Positions 1 through 11,460 of a DNA stretch of 64,000 nucleotides are shown here, piece after piece. Each line of letters starts with the position of its first letter. The first letter of the stretch is position 1. Both the position numbers and the translations under genes were made by a program. The stretch is from Anarhynchus alexandrinus (lineage: Eukaryota > Chordata > Aves > Charadriiformes > Charadriidae): assembly GCA_008711295.1 (NCBI GenBank), contig VUYV01000069.1, positions 3,968,381 to 4,032,380 of the forward strand. The letters run 5' to 3'. Below the pieces are notes generated by a model. The model searched no databases. It saw only the letters and a list, made by a program, of their open reading frames with translations, and was not told the DNA's origin.

Positions 1-272
1 TTTATGCTGACGTGGTCTGATAGCTCTTCTCTTTTCTTAGTGTTCATTTCCATCAGATATTTATAAAGAATATAACATCTCCTTTCACTTCTTATTTTGC
101 TGTGCTTAACAAACTGAACCGTTACTGATTCCCCTCCAGGAGAAAGCCATGTATACTGTTCTGATTTTATGCTGGTCACTATACATTGTCACTGTCTGCC
201 AGGACATAACTATTCCACAGCATTTAAACGCAACTGGTTTCTCTTAGGATGGCTCCGTTATCTTGCTGTTAT
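1..272. other. No recognised feature, left edge
   Basis: AT-rich noncoding DNA running up to the first CR1 fragment. I see no gene, domain or repeat family here. An open frame that enters the CR1 copy from about 169 has no independent support before roughly position 273. Confidence 0.5.
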
Positions 273-535
273 GATGATGACAAGAGGAAATGGACTCAAG
301 TTGCACCAGGGGAGGTTTAGCTTGGATGTTAGAAAAAATGGCTTGACTGAAAGGGTTAGCCAGCACTGGAACAGGCTGCCCAGGGAAGCAGTTGAGTCAC
401 CATCCCTGGAGGTATTTAAAAGACATGTAGTCATCACACTGAGGGACATGGTTTAGTGGTGGACTTGGCAGCATTAGGTTTACGGTTGGACTCGATGATC
501 TTAAGGGACTTTTCCAACCTAAATGATTCTATGAC
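273..535 (+). mobile_element. CR1 LINE, 5'-truncated 3' end
   Basis: This is the last part of CR1 ORF2 plus the 3' UTR. The translated frame ends with the CR1 C-terminal signature [19 protein letters not shown] (about 364-420), seen again in the copies at 54.6 and 58.0 kb. The 3' UTR then carries the avian CR1 text for 'gttggactcgatgatctt' followed by a single tail unit ATTCTATGA at about 527-535. Only the final 260 bp remain, as expected from 5' truncation during target-primed reverse transcription. The usual 'MLLVR...' type start is absent, so nothing here is translated as a functional protein. Divergence looks moderate: it is older than the copy at 57961. The left boundary is approximate. 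Confidence 0.88.
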
Positions 536-3500
536 AAGGCCAGGCTCTTTGCATTTTAGATTACTGCTACAGATCCTATAGCAGAAGTGGCCTCATGAAG
601 ATCTCTTTCGAGTTTTTTTATTAAAACATGGCAAAGATTTAACAGACATAACTGATAAAAGATTAGCCAAGAAGCATTGATGGATCTTTCTCAATATTTC
701 AAAGGTTGAACTTCACATTTTTTAAAAATTCAGAATGAATTGAGCTAGTTTCACCAAAAAGAAAAAAAAAAAATCCAAAAAAAACCCCGGTGATTCATTT
801 CAGATTGAACAAAGCATTTTAATTAACCCAAAATTAAGCAAAACTTTTGTTACTTCTTTTCACAGGAAAATTAAACCTGTTATTTACATATTCTTTATTT
901 CCCCCTACTCAACAGAACATTAAATGTATTAACATTAACATTAAACCTATTTTCTTTTTCTCTCTGACAAAACTATTCATACTCTGGTGTCTGACCCTCT
1001 CTGCAATGAAGCAGAAGACTTTTTGAGTGCAATTAGATAAGAACAGACATTATAAATCTTTTTTCTTCTTGCTGCTTTCAAGTACAAGTCCTTCTCTTCT
1101 TGTTATCCCTATAACAGTAGTTGCTCTTTTCCTAGGGTGGTTGTTTTTTTTTTTTTTTTAATACTCATAAAAGATTAAAAAAAAGACTGAAATGACCTTT
1201 GGTATGATGTAACAGGGCAACTGCAGTGTTTTCCTGAGACTTTCAAATGGGTGTGAAGGTCTGCTCATTTTCAGAATACTTTTTGATGGGCAAAACCTTG
1301 TGACAATGGAGATTACCTGTAAATCAGACGAGTTTTCTTCTTCTCTTTAATTTTGGTTGATGAATAAGAAATGGCTAAACCCCATCTCTTCATGTCCCTG
1401 TATCAGTGTGATGATCTCAATGTATGTGATTTACAACAAATTCTGATGATGAGACTTCAGTGTAGTGGTAAGTACATATGCTTGACACATGAATTACTCT
1501 GTGATTTCAGTGGGTGGTTGTCTGTTAGTACTAGATGTTCTGGGTTCAAAAATATTCCATGAACAATACTGGAAGTTATGCCAAGAAACTCTAGATGGGA
1601 TCTCAGCTGGCATAAGATGTTATAACGTCATAGGCACCTGTGGACCTACGCTAGTATGTTTCCTCAAACACGATATTTTTTCTCTTTTCTGCAATTTTTG
1701 GCCAGGAAATGCCAGTTTTAATGCTTCCTGTCTTATAAAAAGTGACCATTAGTATTACTACAGCTTATAGGAGGTCTAGTTATGAGGTAGGACTACTTGG
1801 CATGTCTTAGGACTCAACAATGGTTCCAACTCAAAGTGTTCATGGGCCAAATATGGTGGAATTCAAAGAAAACCATGATAGTACTGGTCAAGGGCAAGGT
1901 TACCAAGGGATGTGGGGGCTAAAGAGGTGTGCAGTGAGGTCTGAGGCCCTGACCTACCACCACTACATTCCCTGCCCGAGGAAGGACTGGCAGCACAGAT
2001 AGCTGATGCACCATCCATGTAACCTGTGTTCGGGTTTTGAAGCCTAAGGGAAAAGAGAGTTTTAAGGCATTACTGGAATGCACTAATGAGATGAAATTAA
2101 GACCTGTTAATGTTTTGTGTACATCTATGGTTATAATTCCACATGGAGTAGCTACTTTTATGAAACCTGTAAAATAGTTAACTGGAAGAACCAGCAAAAT
2201 AATCCTCTAACATAACAACATTGCTTCCCTTTGAGTTGATGAAATATGTGACTTGTGTGTCAGCATGCCTTGTGATGTACTCAGCATGCCCAGTGTGCCA
2301 ACACATGGAACTTTCAAAAAGCAGCCAAAACATTGTCTCTCTTTGTTCTTCTTCTGCATCCCTTTGTGCTAAGTCTCTGTGACTTTGTTTCATTGCAGAA
2401 CAGGGAAATTAAATCTGTTTTTCTATGCTTGTTACTCACCTCTCAAATCAATTCCAGTCAGACATATTTTCCTTTCTTTCCTTTTTATTTATTGTTAATT
2501 GAGCTAAAAATATGTACAGATAATTGTGAAATAACTACAAGATGCTTTCAGTGACATGCTCAATAAAATAAAGGTGAAATCCAGCCCAGTGTTCTGCTTT
2601 GGGCTATAGACAACACAGAGTAAAACAAATAGCATACTGTCAAAACAAACTAGAAAAGCTTACCATTCTGTTAGTTTTATGGATGACGTGTTGCCCCAAA
2701 AATATGCACATTCCCCTCAGAAATGAGGGGTACCCCCAAGTCTGGGGTAGGCATTTTTTTTCTAAGTCCGTTTGGACCTTCTCTAGCCAAAATCAAAACG
2801 TTCTGATGCAGTTTCAGACTGGAGAGCCTATTGAAAACTCATTATCTTCAAATAGGATTACACTCAGTTAATATGAGAACATGCACATTACAATATCACA
2901 TAAAATCAAAAGTTCCAATTTGCTCACTACATGTAAATCCAATTCAAAATATTTCCATAACATATATCCGCTGGATGTTACACTATTTGTATGTCACTCT
3001 AGAATGGATTAACTCCATGACAGGCTAGTCTCAGTTTTTCTGCATTTGGTGTTTTTAAACAGTTTATATTTGTTATCATATCAAAGACAGGCTTGCAGTT
3101 TTCAAAAGGAAGAAGAGAACACAGCGCCCAAGGCTCTTCCAGCATTACATTTCTTATTCCATTTTATCTTTCTTGGTTTTGACTAATGTCAGTAACAGCT
3201 ACTGGTAATAAACTGCTTGTTACAGCTTGCTCTTGCCTTCAAGCACTGGCTTTGATACATTGTCAGCCAATTGGAAGCATTTCCTGATTACATTTCCAAA
3301 TTGCTTGTTTATTGATCGAAAGTTAATAAAGCAAAAGACAACTTTACGGCTTAAATTAAATGAAAGGTTCCTTTGATGTTCAAATTATCCAATCAACCAA
3401 CGTGCAATGAAATGTAAGCATTTGAAAGTTTTATCTGGAAAGCAAAATGTACTAGATAATGGTTTCTAGCACAGACGCTGTATCGAAGAGCTAATGAAAA

Positions 3501-5139
3501 ATACCCATAACTTTAACATACGAAGATTGCATTTATTTTCTGTTGAAAAGTAAACGACGCTGAATTTTGCTATTTTTAAATAGCTGAAAACATGAAAGTG
3601 CAGATATTGTGTATCTTTTTGACAAACTCTAATTCCTACTACAGGTGGTTTTGGTTAGCTGCAGTAAACAAAGCAAGATGCATTATAATTTCCTCAGAGT
3701 CTGGCCTTTGCTTGTCAATCTATTTGCTTCTGGTGCTGTGTTAAAACTGCTGTGCTCCGTCTACTATTAACATCCCATCCAAGAGGATGCTGTGGCCTCC
3801 CTGGAATATTTAGCTGTGCAAGAGACGCTTGTCTCCAAAAGTGACCACAGGTCTTATCATTACGCTGGCTCTTCAGCAGCTTTTACTTACATAGTGATAT
3901 TTATTTAAAGCATCTAGACTTAACATCATTGTGTTTTTCAGAGAGTTGGGCACTTCCAGTACTAACAATTTGTCAGGCAATGGTTTTCAGTACAGTTTAA
4001 ACTGGGAAAATGGGAGTGGCCACAGTATGTGGTACGTACCTTGAGAACAAAATAACAGATGAGAGCAAATGTTAGTGAGTAAGCAAGAGCGACACCAGGA
4101 GAGGTACAGCCACATTGTAGCTCTGGCCTCATTAGGAGATTTAGATGTTTTATGCCAGAATGATCTTGAAATGGGCACTTTCTAAAAAAAAAGTACAATT
4201 ATATGAAAAATGAACATGGGTAATACTTTCCGTGCATCATCCTACGATACTATAACAACATTCGGGTCTCTTAAGCTGAGAGCTATATTTGTATATCACA
4301 TCACTGGACACAAACTTGTTGCGCTAAAGCAATGAATGTGATACTTGTCCTGTCAAATGATTAATAACCCTTTTCAGGTTTTTTTTTTTGTTGTTTAGAA
4401 GTTTATTTTTTCATTGCCATGGCACAAGCTTTGCAGCAGTAAATGCAAGTGTAAATGTACTGATGCATGAGGTCTCTACATGTCAGAATTAAAATCTCTC
4501 TGTTCCTTGAAATGAAAGGCCTAATTGAAATAGATTTGTAAAAGCTGGAACTCATTCTGCCAAAGACAGCATGTTGAATGTTTTTTTGTCCTTTTGACAC
4601 AAACCCACATAACATCTCCGGAGACCTTACTGCTATATAAAGTTTACAAGCACAGCCAAAACTAAACAAAGAAATTTTTGATGTAGTGATGATCTGGTCA
4701 TCAGGAAAGGGAAATATGGATTTTATTTTATTAGTGTGGCTATCGAAGACGTCACCTATGTTGTAGAAGACCAGCTTTATTTGGTCTGCAGTTCATTTTT
4801 TTTCTCTTTTCTGTTTCTGTGCAGATAGAGAGATATACATTCAGAACGGTCTGTGTAAAACAGAAATTGATTTATGTTAGAATCCACTGCTGTGAATGCC
4901 AAATATAGCGGCAGTGGTCCAGACTCAAGATTCACCAATTTTTTTATCTTTTGTGAAAGGTGATCGACATGAAATGCGAAGACAGCAGGCAAACCAGCAT
5001 TGAACTGGCAGCAGAGAATTAGCATCACAACTGTTCATTACTTGCACAGAGCACTGGAGAAGACGGTGGTACCCACTAACTCCGGGCTGAGTGCGTGAGC
5101 GTGGGGTGCTCTCTCATTCTGCTCCTGCACTCTGCTTCC
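536..5139. other. Unannotated noncoding stretch
   Basis: About 4.6 kb of AT-rich sequence with no recognisable gene or repeat family. It includes a 16-T run at 1144-1159. Open frames of 60-92 codons occur on both strands, overlap each other and show no domain. One segment (about 1368-1467) ends in a fair splice donor, GTAAGT at 1468, but its acceptor is weak. A homeobox/TCF-motif-rich block at about 3190-3480 looks like a candidate conserved noncoding element and is discussed in the findings. Confidence 0.5.
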
Positions 5140-5376
5140 TCAGCCTCTGCTGACACCACCAATCTGTGAGCCGTCCTGAACCTCAGCCTTTATGGTTCCT
5201 TTTCCAACATCAGCAAACGTCAGGCTCAACGAGATACAGCCTGCAAAGTGATTGTATCTGGCAGTTCTCGTGAATATAGCATCTCCTGGACAGGCGAGGC
5301 GCTGCAGACATGCAGCAAATTCCTTCATATAGGGATCAATGTCTGCACCCGGAAAACTAAGCCGACAGGTACAACT
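5140..5376 (-). other. Exon-like open frame (possible terminal exon or exon relic)
   Basis: I do not recognise this protein. Read on the minus strand, a typical acceptor (cttatccctgtatttttag) ends at 5377 and is followed at once by 78 sense codons and a TGA stop at 5140-5142. The frame is closed upstream by the TAG inside the acceptor itself, which is what a true 3' exon would show. The peptide is mixed-composition and not low complexity, with four cysteines in its first half and segments such as DIDPYMKEFAACLQRLACPG and GKGTIKAEVQDGSQIGG. Several CpGs survive and GC is higher than in the flanks. An AATAAA poly(A) signal on the same strand lies at 4776-4781, about 360 bp past the stop. No partner exon was found upstream on the minus strand. 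It may equally be a chance open frame or a decayed exon. Confidence 0.25.
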
Positions 5377-8300
5377 CTAAAAATACAGGGATAAGTTTTT
5401 GCTTGTTTTCTCCACAACAGAAGAGAGGGGAAAAAGTATTAATGACAGTTCCAAATCAGGAGCTGGGTATTGTTTTTTGATTAATACTTTTTACTAATAT
5501 AAAGGTATTTTATCTGCACTCTGTTCATGAGCCTTTATAGATCATGTTTTCCAGATTATTCTTCAAAGAAAAGAAGAAATAGAAAGCAGGAAACCTACCT
5601 TTTTGAGTGAAAATTTATACACACATGTAATCCTTTTCATGTCAAAAGCTCTATTGACTGATGTGAATGAGTCACTTTCAGCTAACTGAATCCTTAGCAT
5701 TCATACTATTTTTTTTAAAAAAATAAATAACCCTGTGGATGTTTAGCTACCAAATATTTTTATTGTTAATAACTTCACAGTGGCAGCACTGTAATTAATG
5801 GATAAATATAGGTTTCTCTACTTGATACTGTAGGTATAATTTGCACAGTAAGTTCCCCTTGCAGCACATTTTGCGCTGTGCAGTCTACGTCTATCTGGTA
5901 TAAGGAGATATCCAAAAACATGAATCCAGGTCCTTAATCACTTTCTAACTTCACTAATCTAATATAGCACTTTAGGGATGTTTATTTTTAATGACATAAA
6001 AGTGCAGGAAAATGTTCTATAATATTCACATATTTCCTTATTCTGGTCTTCTGAGTTTTACGAGACATGCATTTTTTAAGGATCTTTGCATTTGGTGTGT
6101 GCAACTTTATACTTACAGTTCTAAATCATTTTGAGAAGATACTATATTTTTAAGAATAAACTACTTAAATGATGCAACTTTTTTTTTTTTTTTTCAGGAG
6201 TCATCTCACCCTTAACCAATCTTCCAGCAAACAATTTCCCTCTGAACCACAGATCAACCATATATTAGATTTAATGGTGTAGTTAGATTTAATTCTAAAA
6301 CACGCGCAATACCAGAGGCAATTTGAAACTCAGGCCATTAATTGGATGCCGATTTTGTTTAATTTTAGTGAGAGTAAACTGCTAAGTACTGACAGAAGGC
6401 AGAAACTACTATATGCAACATTAACCTTTCTCCTGCCACATAGGAGCTGTGCCTTGGGGTAGCCACTCTAAGGTATTGACTTAGAGTGTTGTCATTAGAA
6501 AGTTGTCCGGGCAAAGTCCAACGCACTCTGTGTGCACAAAGCCACAGGCTTGTCCTTCTGTTTGATCTGTAGTGGCTGGAAATCTTACATCGCTCAAAGA
6601 GTTAACCTGCTTAGACGCATTTGTGAATTTTAGCCACAAGGGACTTTTGTTGGCACCTAGGCAATTCTTTTAAAAAGCTGCTGTCTCCGAAAAAGGCTTC
6701 AGCAATGCTGACTTGCAAACTGTGCACCGCTGCAACCTGCATACTCCTCGCTCCTCCTCCTCCTCGCTGTGTAAAGAAGATTGTAAACAATATTTTTATT
6801 TTAAAGAAAGGACTTCATGACTGCTCCTGCATCACACAACCATTTAGCCACCACGCAGTACCGGGCAAACGTATTTCTCTTGTGTAATTCGTCATATAAT
6901 CACCACACAACACTCAGTCCTTCAGAGGGCTGAAGGAGTCTGAGCTCTCTAATAAATTCACCCTTTGCACAGAGAAAATGTTTCACAATGAAATAATAAA
7001 ATGGGGTTTCAGTTAGGAAAAAATGAGATAAACTAGTGTAGCAAATAAGTAAAGATTATACACGTAGGCAACCCACTGATCAAATATTTCTTAGGGCTAT
7101 CGGGAATCTATCAAGGATACTGAGCCAGTTAGATAAAGAAATTACTGAAGAGTGATTTACTGAGTTGTTTAAGAGTCATGTTAGAAAGATTATTTTGCTC
7201 ACAGCAATGTGCTAGCTCTGTTTTATTTAATGATTAGTTAAAAGCTGTGGTGGAATATTGCATGTATATGGGAGCTTCAGTCGTTTATTTAACTATTGGT
7301 TATGCTTACCTCTACACTGTCAACCTGAAAATATTAATCATGCTATCAAAAGCTTAGCTTTACAAATATTTTCTCTACCCAGGCAGCATTAAAGCAATAC
7401 TGTACATTAAAGAAACCACCAGCATGTCTCAGGACATTTCCATTTTGGTGGTAGAATTCTGTCATTTGGACTTCTGACCAGCGATTTATGGCTCTGAAAT
7501 GATTCTCATAGGAAAGGGCCTTTACTGTTGGTTACAGATAAGTCAAAACATGAACTACAATCAGTGGGTGCTTTTAATTTCTTGGCTCCTTTAATAAAAT
7601 GAAAACATAGGTTTTGTATTCCAACAGTGTTTCATGCCTCTTGAGCAGTTTTGCAGGGTTAATCCCAGACAGCAAAGTGACACCCCCCATCTCCTGCCTT
7701 CCTGTGGCTCCCCCTGTAAGGCGAGTATGGACACAATGCTCATTTTGGGAAAACAGCTTGACTGAAGTGCTTTTGATTTTGAGATTTGGGGTAAGGATTG
7801 TCTCTACTTTTAGTCTCAGGAACGAAGAAAGGACAATTATGACATTGATTGATTTGTCTTTGACATATTCTGATAACCTCCATTGAACAGGCAGAAGGAC
7901 AGAGTGCTATGGAGAAAAATCTCCAGCTGGCACCTCCCTGTTCTGACAGAGGACCCTTTCTGCACATCGCTCACCTCCTGAGCTCTGCAAATTCAGCTCT
8001 GCAAGGAATGGCTGGTCTCAAGAATCAGCATTTCCCTCCTGAGCCCTTTCTCGTCTGAAGCCAGCACCACCTTCCTGTGCAGAGGGGACCCTTTGGCCCT
8101 GGTTGGCGCCTATGATTTCAGAATTTCTGAACTGAATCAGCCTCCATCACTACTTGAACTTCATACTCCCCTTCACTTCTATGTTTCATCATGCAAAAGG
8201 ACAAGTGGGAATTTTTATTTGTGTCGATTTTTTAATGGACAGCAGAGCTTATTTTTTTTCTCCTTCTGCTTCAAAACTTTAACATTTTCCCGAGTTTTTT

Positions 8301-8617
8301 TTTTTTTTAATTAATTCCACACTGGTTTCCTGAAATATGGGAATCTAAAAACATAAATGTTGGTTCTCAGTCTTCAGTCTTTTTATTTTCTTTCCCAGTA
8401 TAAGTTGAGACCTGAACTTATTTGAGACCATGTTAAAAAACTTGTAACAAGACATACTTAAAAAGAAAAAATGAATTTGCCCATCTGCAAAGGTAACTTA
8501 CAGCTAAGAAGTAAGTATTAGCATGTTTGATTCCCACAGAGTGCTCAAGTAAAAACATTCAGTTGCCAAAGACTCCTAATGATTTCTGGTAAATCATTAA
8601 CAGGTAAGGTTAGCTAA
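5377..8617. other. Unannotated noncoding stretch
   Basis: No gene or transposon family recognised. A 16-T run followed by CAG at 6179-6197 forms a strong-looking acceptor, but the frame behind it closes after about 27 codons and no donor follows. A segment at 8540-8603 has a fair acceptor (gcatgtttgattcccacag), an open 21-codon frame and a strong donor, CAG|GTAAGG. Such pairs are expected a few times by chance in this length. Confidence 0.45.
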
Positions 8618-8690
8618 ATTCTCGATACATCTCATCTTAATCTTCATGATGAGAGTTTCCTCACCTGATTACAGGTGAGGAAGACATTAA
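8618..8690 (-). repeat. Possible MIR-like SINE relic containing a hairpin
   Basis: On the plus strand the text 'cttaatcttcatgatgag' followed by 'attacaggtgaggaagac' resembles the reverse complement of a MIR core (the part reading 'cctcacaa...gaggtaggt...tttacagatgaggaaact'). The match is short and weak. A perfect 11-bp inverted repeat (8657-8667 and 8672-8682, loop ATTA) sits inside it and may be the more meaningful structure. Confidence 0.3.
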
Positions 8691-10268
8691 CCCCAATTCT
8701 GGAGCCATTTTTCTTCTAACTTGCTTTCTTTTGGCTCAGACTCTAAGCTATGATGAAGCACAGGGGCAACTTTCACACCCGCCTGCATTTGCAGTATTAG
8801 TTTGTTAACTTCATACAGGTGAACATGCTCATTACTGGCAAAATCATAGGAAGGGATCTCAGAAGCTAATTGACACCAGCATTGCAGCAAATCAACTTAA
8901 ATAGCAAACATACATAGTAAGCTCTGGAATGAATGCACTCTAATAACAGACATTTCCAGGCTCTGGATTATGATGGATGTACCCAGCAGGGATAAATTAC
9001 TTCTCTCCACAGCATGACTGTGCCTAGGAGACACATGCTCTGCCTTGTGTACTTTTATCTTTCACTATACTTCACAGAATCAGAGCAGCGCCAACATATA
9101 AATGTTCTTGTTTGCTTGCCCCACATAAAAGACAACATGCCACTGCCCTGTTCTTTGCAACGCAGGGCTATACCCGCTGAACTGGATGCTCATCTTCACA
9201 GGCAAGTGCACAAGCGCATTTCATTTTGCTGTTAGGTTCGCTCTGCTGTGTTTTAGTTATTCCCTTGGGGCTGGTATGTAACATAGGGGAGCTTGACAGT
9301 TAATGGATGGTGTACATTCCGGCTTCCCGAGCCTGATCCAGCAAACACATACGCACAGTGGCTGGGCCATTTAAAGGCTAGCAACGGGGAAGGGAAGTCT
9401 GAGAAGTGATGTCTTTCAGCTATTATCGTTACTACGTAGCCAGGAGTGCTTAAGTTGTGTTTTCTTGCCTCTGGCTGGAAGGGCGAGACTAAGTGAAGAA
9501 GGGAAAAATACTGCTAAAGACCAGTGAAAGTCCTGTACTTGCTGAGAACTTTTAAGGTGTGCAGTAGCCTCCCAAGAGGAATAACAAAGGTCCCTTTGAT
9601 TGCAGCATGTAGGTTTAGAAAGTAGAGAATGTGACAAAATGTGCAAGAGTGAATCGTTCTCTGTTCCTAGGAAGACAATAACAACAAAACAGTGCAATAA
9701 CAAACCTTCCCATCTTCTAGTTTTATGATGTTAGTTCCTACTGGTGTAGCTCTAGATTTAAGAATCTTGTTAGCAATCAGTTCTTACAGAGACAATGTAC
9801 TTCCTCAGTATTAGCAGGCAGAATGGCAAATCAGCAGTAATATTCACCTTCCAGTTCTCAATACTACATTATTTTCATGACAACTTCCACTTTGAACAAC
9901 CTTCTAATACAAACCCTCAGTGTCCCGGGTCATAGGACACCTAATTTCTGTCACAGGTAAAGAAGAAATTTTCCTGATTTTACAGCGATCATCAACTACA
10001 AAATTGCTTAACTTTTCCTTTAAAACACAGGGTAAAACCCGGCTTTGCTGAACAATCGAATAAAAACAGTTACAGTCATGAACAAGGTAATACAGAAGGC
10101 TAAAAGTATCAGTAATGGTGATAGGGTCTTCCTCCACCCAAGCAACAAATAATTCAAATAATCTTGTTTTTTTGCAACGGGGGCATAAAGAAGGAGTTGG
10201 CAGAGAATAACCTAGTATCAAATGATCACCAATTTATTCAGTTTAATTAACTGGAAGAGAAGTAGCTT
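8691..10268. other. Unannotated noncoding stretch
   Basis: No gene or repeat recognised. A 105-codon minus-strand frame at 9904-10221 lies just before the CR1 relic. Its composition is not low complexity, but it has no recognisable motif, so I do not call it a gene. Confidence 0.45.
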
Positions 10269-10286
10269 GGGGGTGGGGTGGGGGGG
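10269..10286 (+). other. G-quadruplex-capable G run
   Basis: Three G runs of 5, 4 and 7 bases are separated by single T residues. The longest run can be split, so four G-triplets are available for an intramolecular quadruplex. It heads a short GC- and CpG-rich patch (to about 10400) that stands out from the AT-rich surroundings and abuts the CR1 relic. Confidence 0.5.
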
Positions 10287-10394
10287 CTGCATCCTTTCCC
10301 ATTAGCACCACTGGGTGCGGCATGGCCACCGACTCACGTGCCGGCACAGCAGCTGCACCGCGACGCAGCCGCCACCCCCACCAGCACAGCTGCA

Positions 10395-11460
10395 TCCGAG
10401 CTTGTAAGGATCTCAATTTCAAAAGGATAAACTTTGAAAAATTAAGGAAACTAGTTAATGAGGTCAACTGGATTAAAGAGCTTAGGGATTTTAATGTGGA
10501 GAAGGCGTGAAATTTCTTTAAATCAAAGGTGTGAAAACTGTCTGGAACTTGCATCTTAATCAAGGGGAAAATCTTGTAGGGAAGGGCTCCAGAGCTGACT
10601 GGATAAATAACCACTTCTGAAAGGGCAGGAGAAATAAGCAGATAGCCTAAAGGGATCAGGAGTATTCTGTGTCTGAGAGGCCAGGAAATAGAGAAGTAGA
10701 GATACGTGCCAAAAGGCAAGCTGAATTAGACCTTGTAAATTAAACCAAACAGTATAAAGTGGTTGGTGTTGGGTTTTTTTTCTGTCCCCAGCCATGTATA
10801 AATATAAAAGAGAACAGAGAAGCAGAAGCTCAACGACAGTGTAATGAATCGGGGGTAAAGGATAAAATGGTTCAGGTGTGGCATCAAATCTAAATCAAAT
10901 GTCTTTTTTTCTGTAAGGATAGAAGCGCTGACTATGGGAGGTGAGGACAGTCAGAAAATTAGAATATCCAGACTGAAAGTAAGGCCAGAAGCCCAATGTG
11001 GATATGTCACATAGGCCTAAGCATCTTTATCCCCAAAACACTGAAATTAGTAAGTGCATGAAAGTGCGGGTACAGTGGCAGTGATCTGAGCACATCTGTC
11101 AAGTGGACTGAGGAAGTTCCTGACAGGAATCAGCAAATAGAACCCTTATATTTTAGATGATGGTGGGATGTAGGGCAGCTTAAACACTGGAGGCCCATTA
11201 GTCTCATTGCAGTATTACACGAGGCTATAGGGAAAGTCTTGAAAGAAAAATTAAGGAACAAGGGATAACGCATAAAACACAACATAGACTTTCCAAAGGG
11301 ATGTCTTGCTGACTAACGTGATCTGCTTTTTTGATAAGATAACTGATTTCCTAGACAAGGGAAATACAGCAGGTCTAATCTCTCAGGAGTTCAGTAAAGA
11401 ATTCGATTTCATGCCACTTGCAAAGTGGTTCAATGAATTTTAGTAAAATGCAGGTAACCA
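10395..11460 (+). mobile_element. Ancient CR1-type LINE ORF2 relic
   Basis: This is a decayed non-LTR retrotransposon reverse transcriptase region. The best-preserved pieces, read in shifting plus-strand frames, are the endonuclease-RT linker (DLNFKRINFEKLRKLVNEVN, about 10405-10465), an RT block reading RPISLI (about 11190-11208), a piece reading HNIDFPKGCLAD that parallels the QHGF-KGKSCLTN block of CR1 (about 11278-11316), and motif A reading SQEFSKEFD (about 11384-11411). The usual FLDFSKAFD has lost its first aspartate, here glutamate, so the active site is broken. Stops and frameshifts are frequent and neither end is intact. It is far older than the copies near 55-58 kb. The CR1 clade is most likely, but an L2-like element is possible. 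Confidence 0.68.

Noticed and set aside
6179..6197. Sixteen-T run plus CAG that mimics a splice acceptor
   Set aside because: The frame that follows closes after about 27 codons and no donor is present. Homopolymer T tracts make such acceptors common.
10243..10719. 158-codon minus-strand frame
   Set aside because: It spans a GC-rich patch and the antisense side of the old CR1 relic, and shows no domain.
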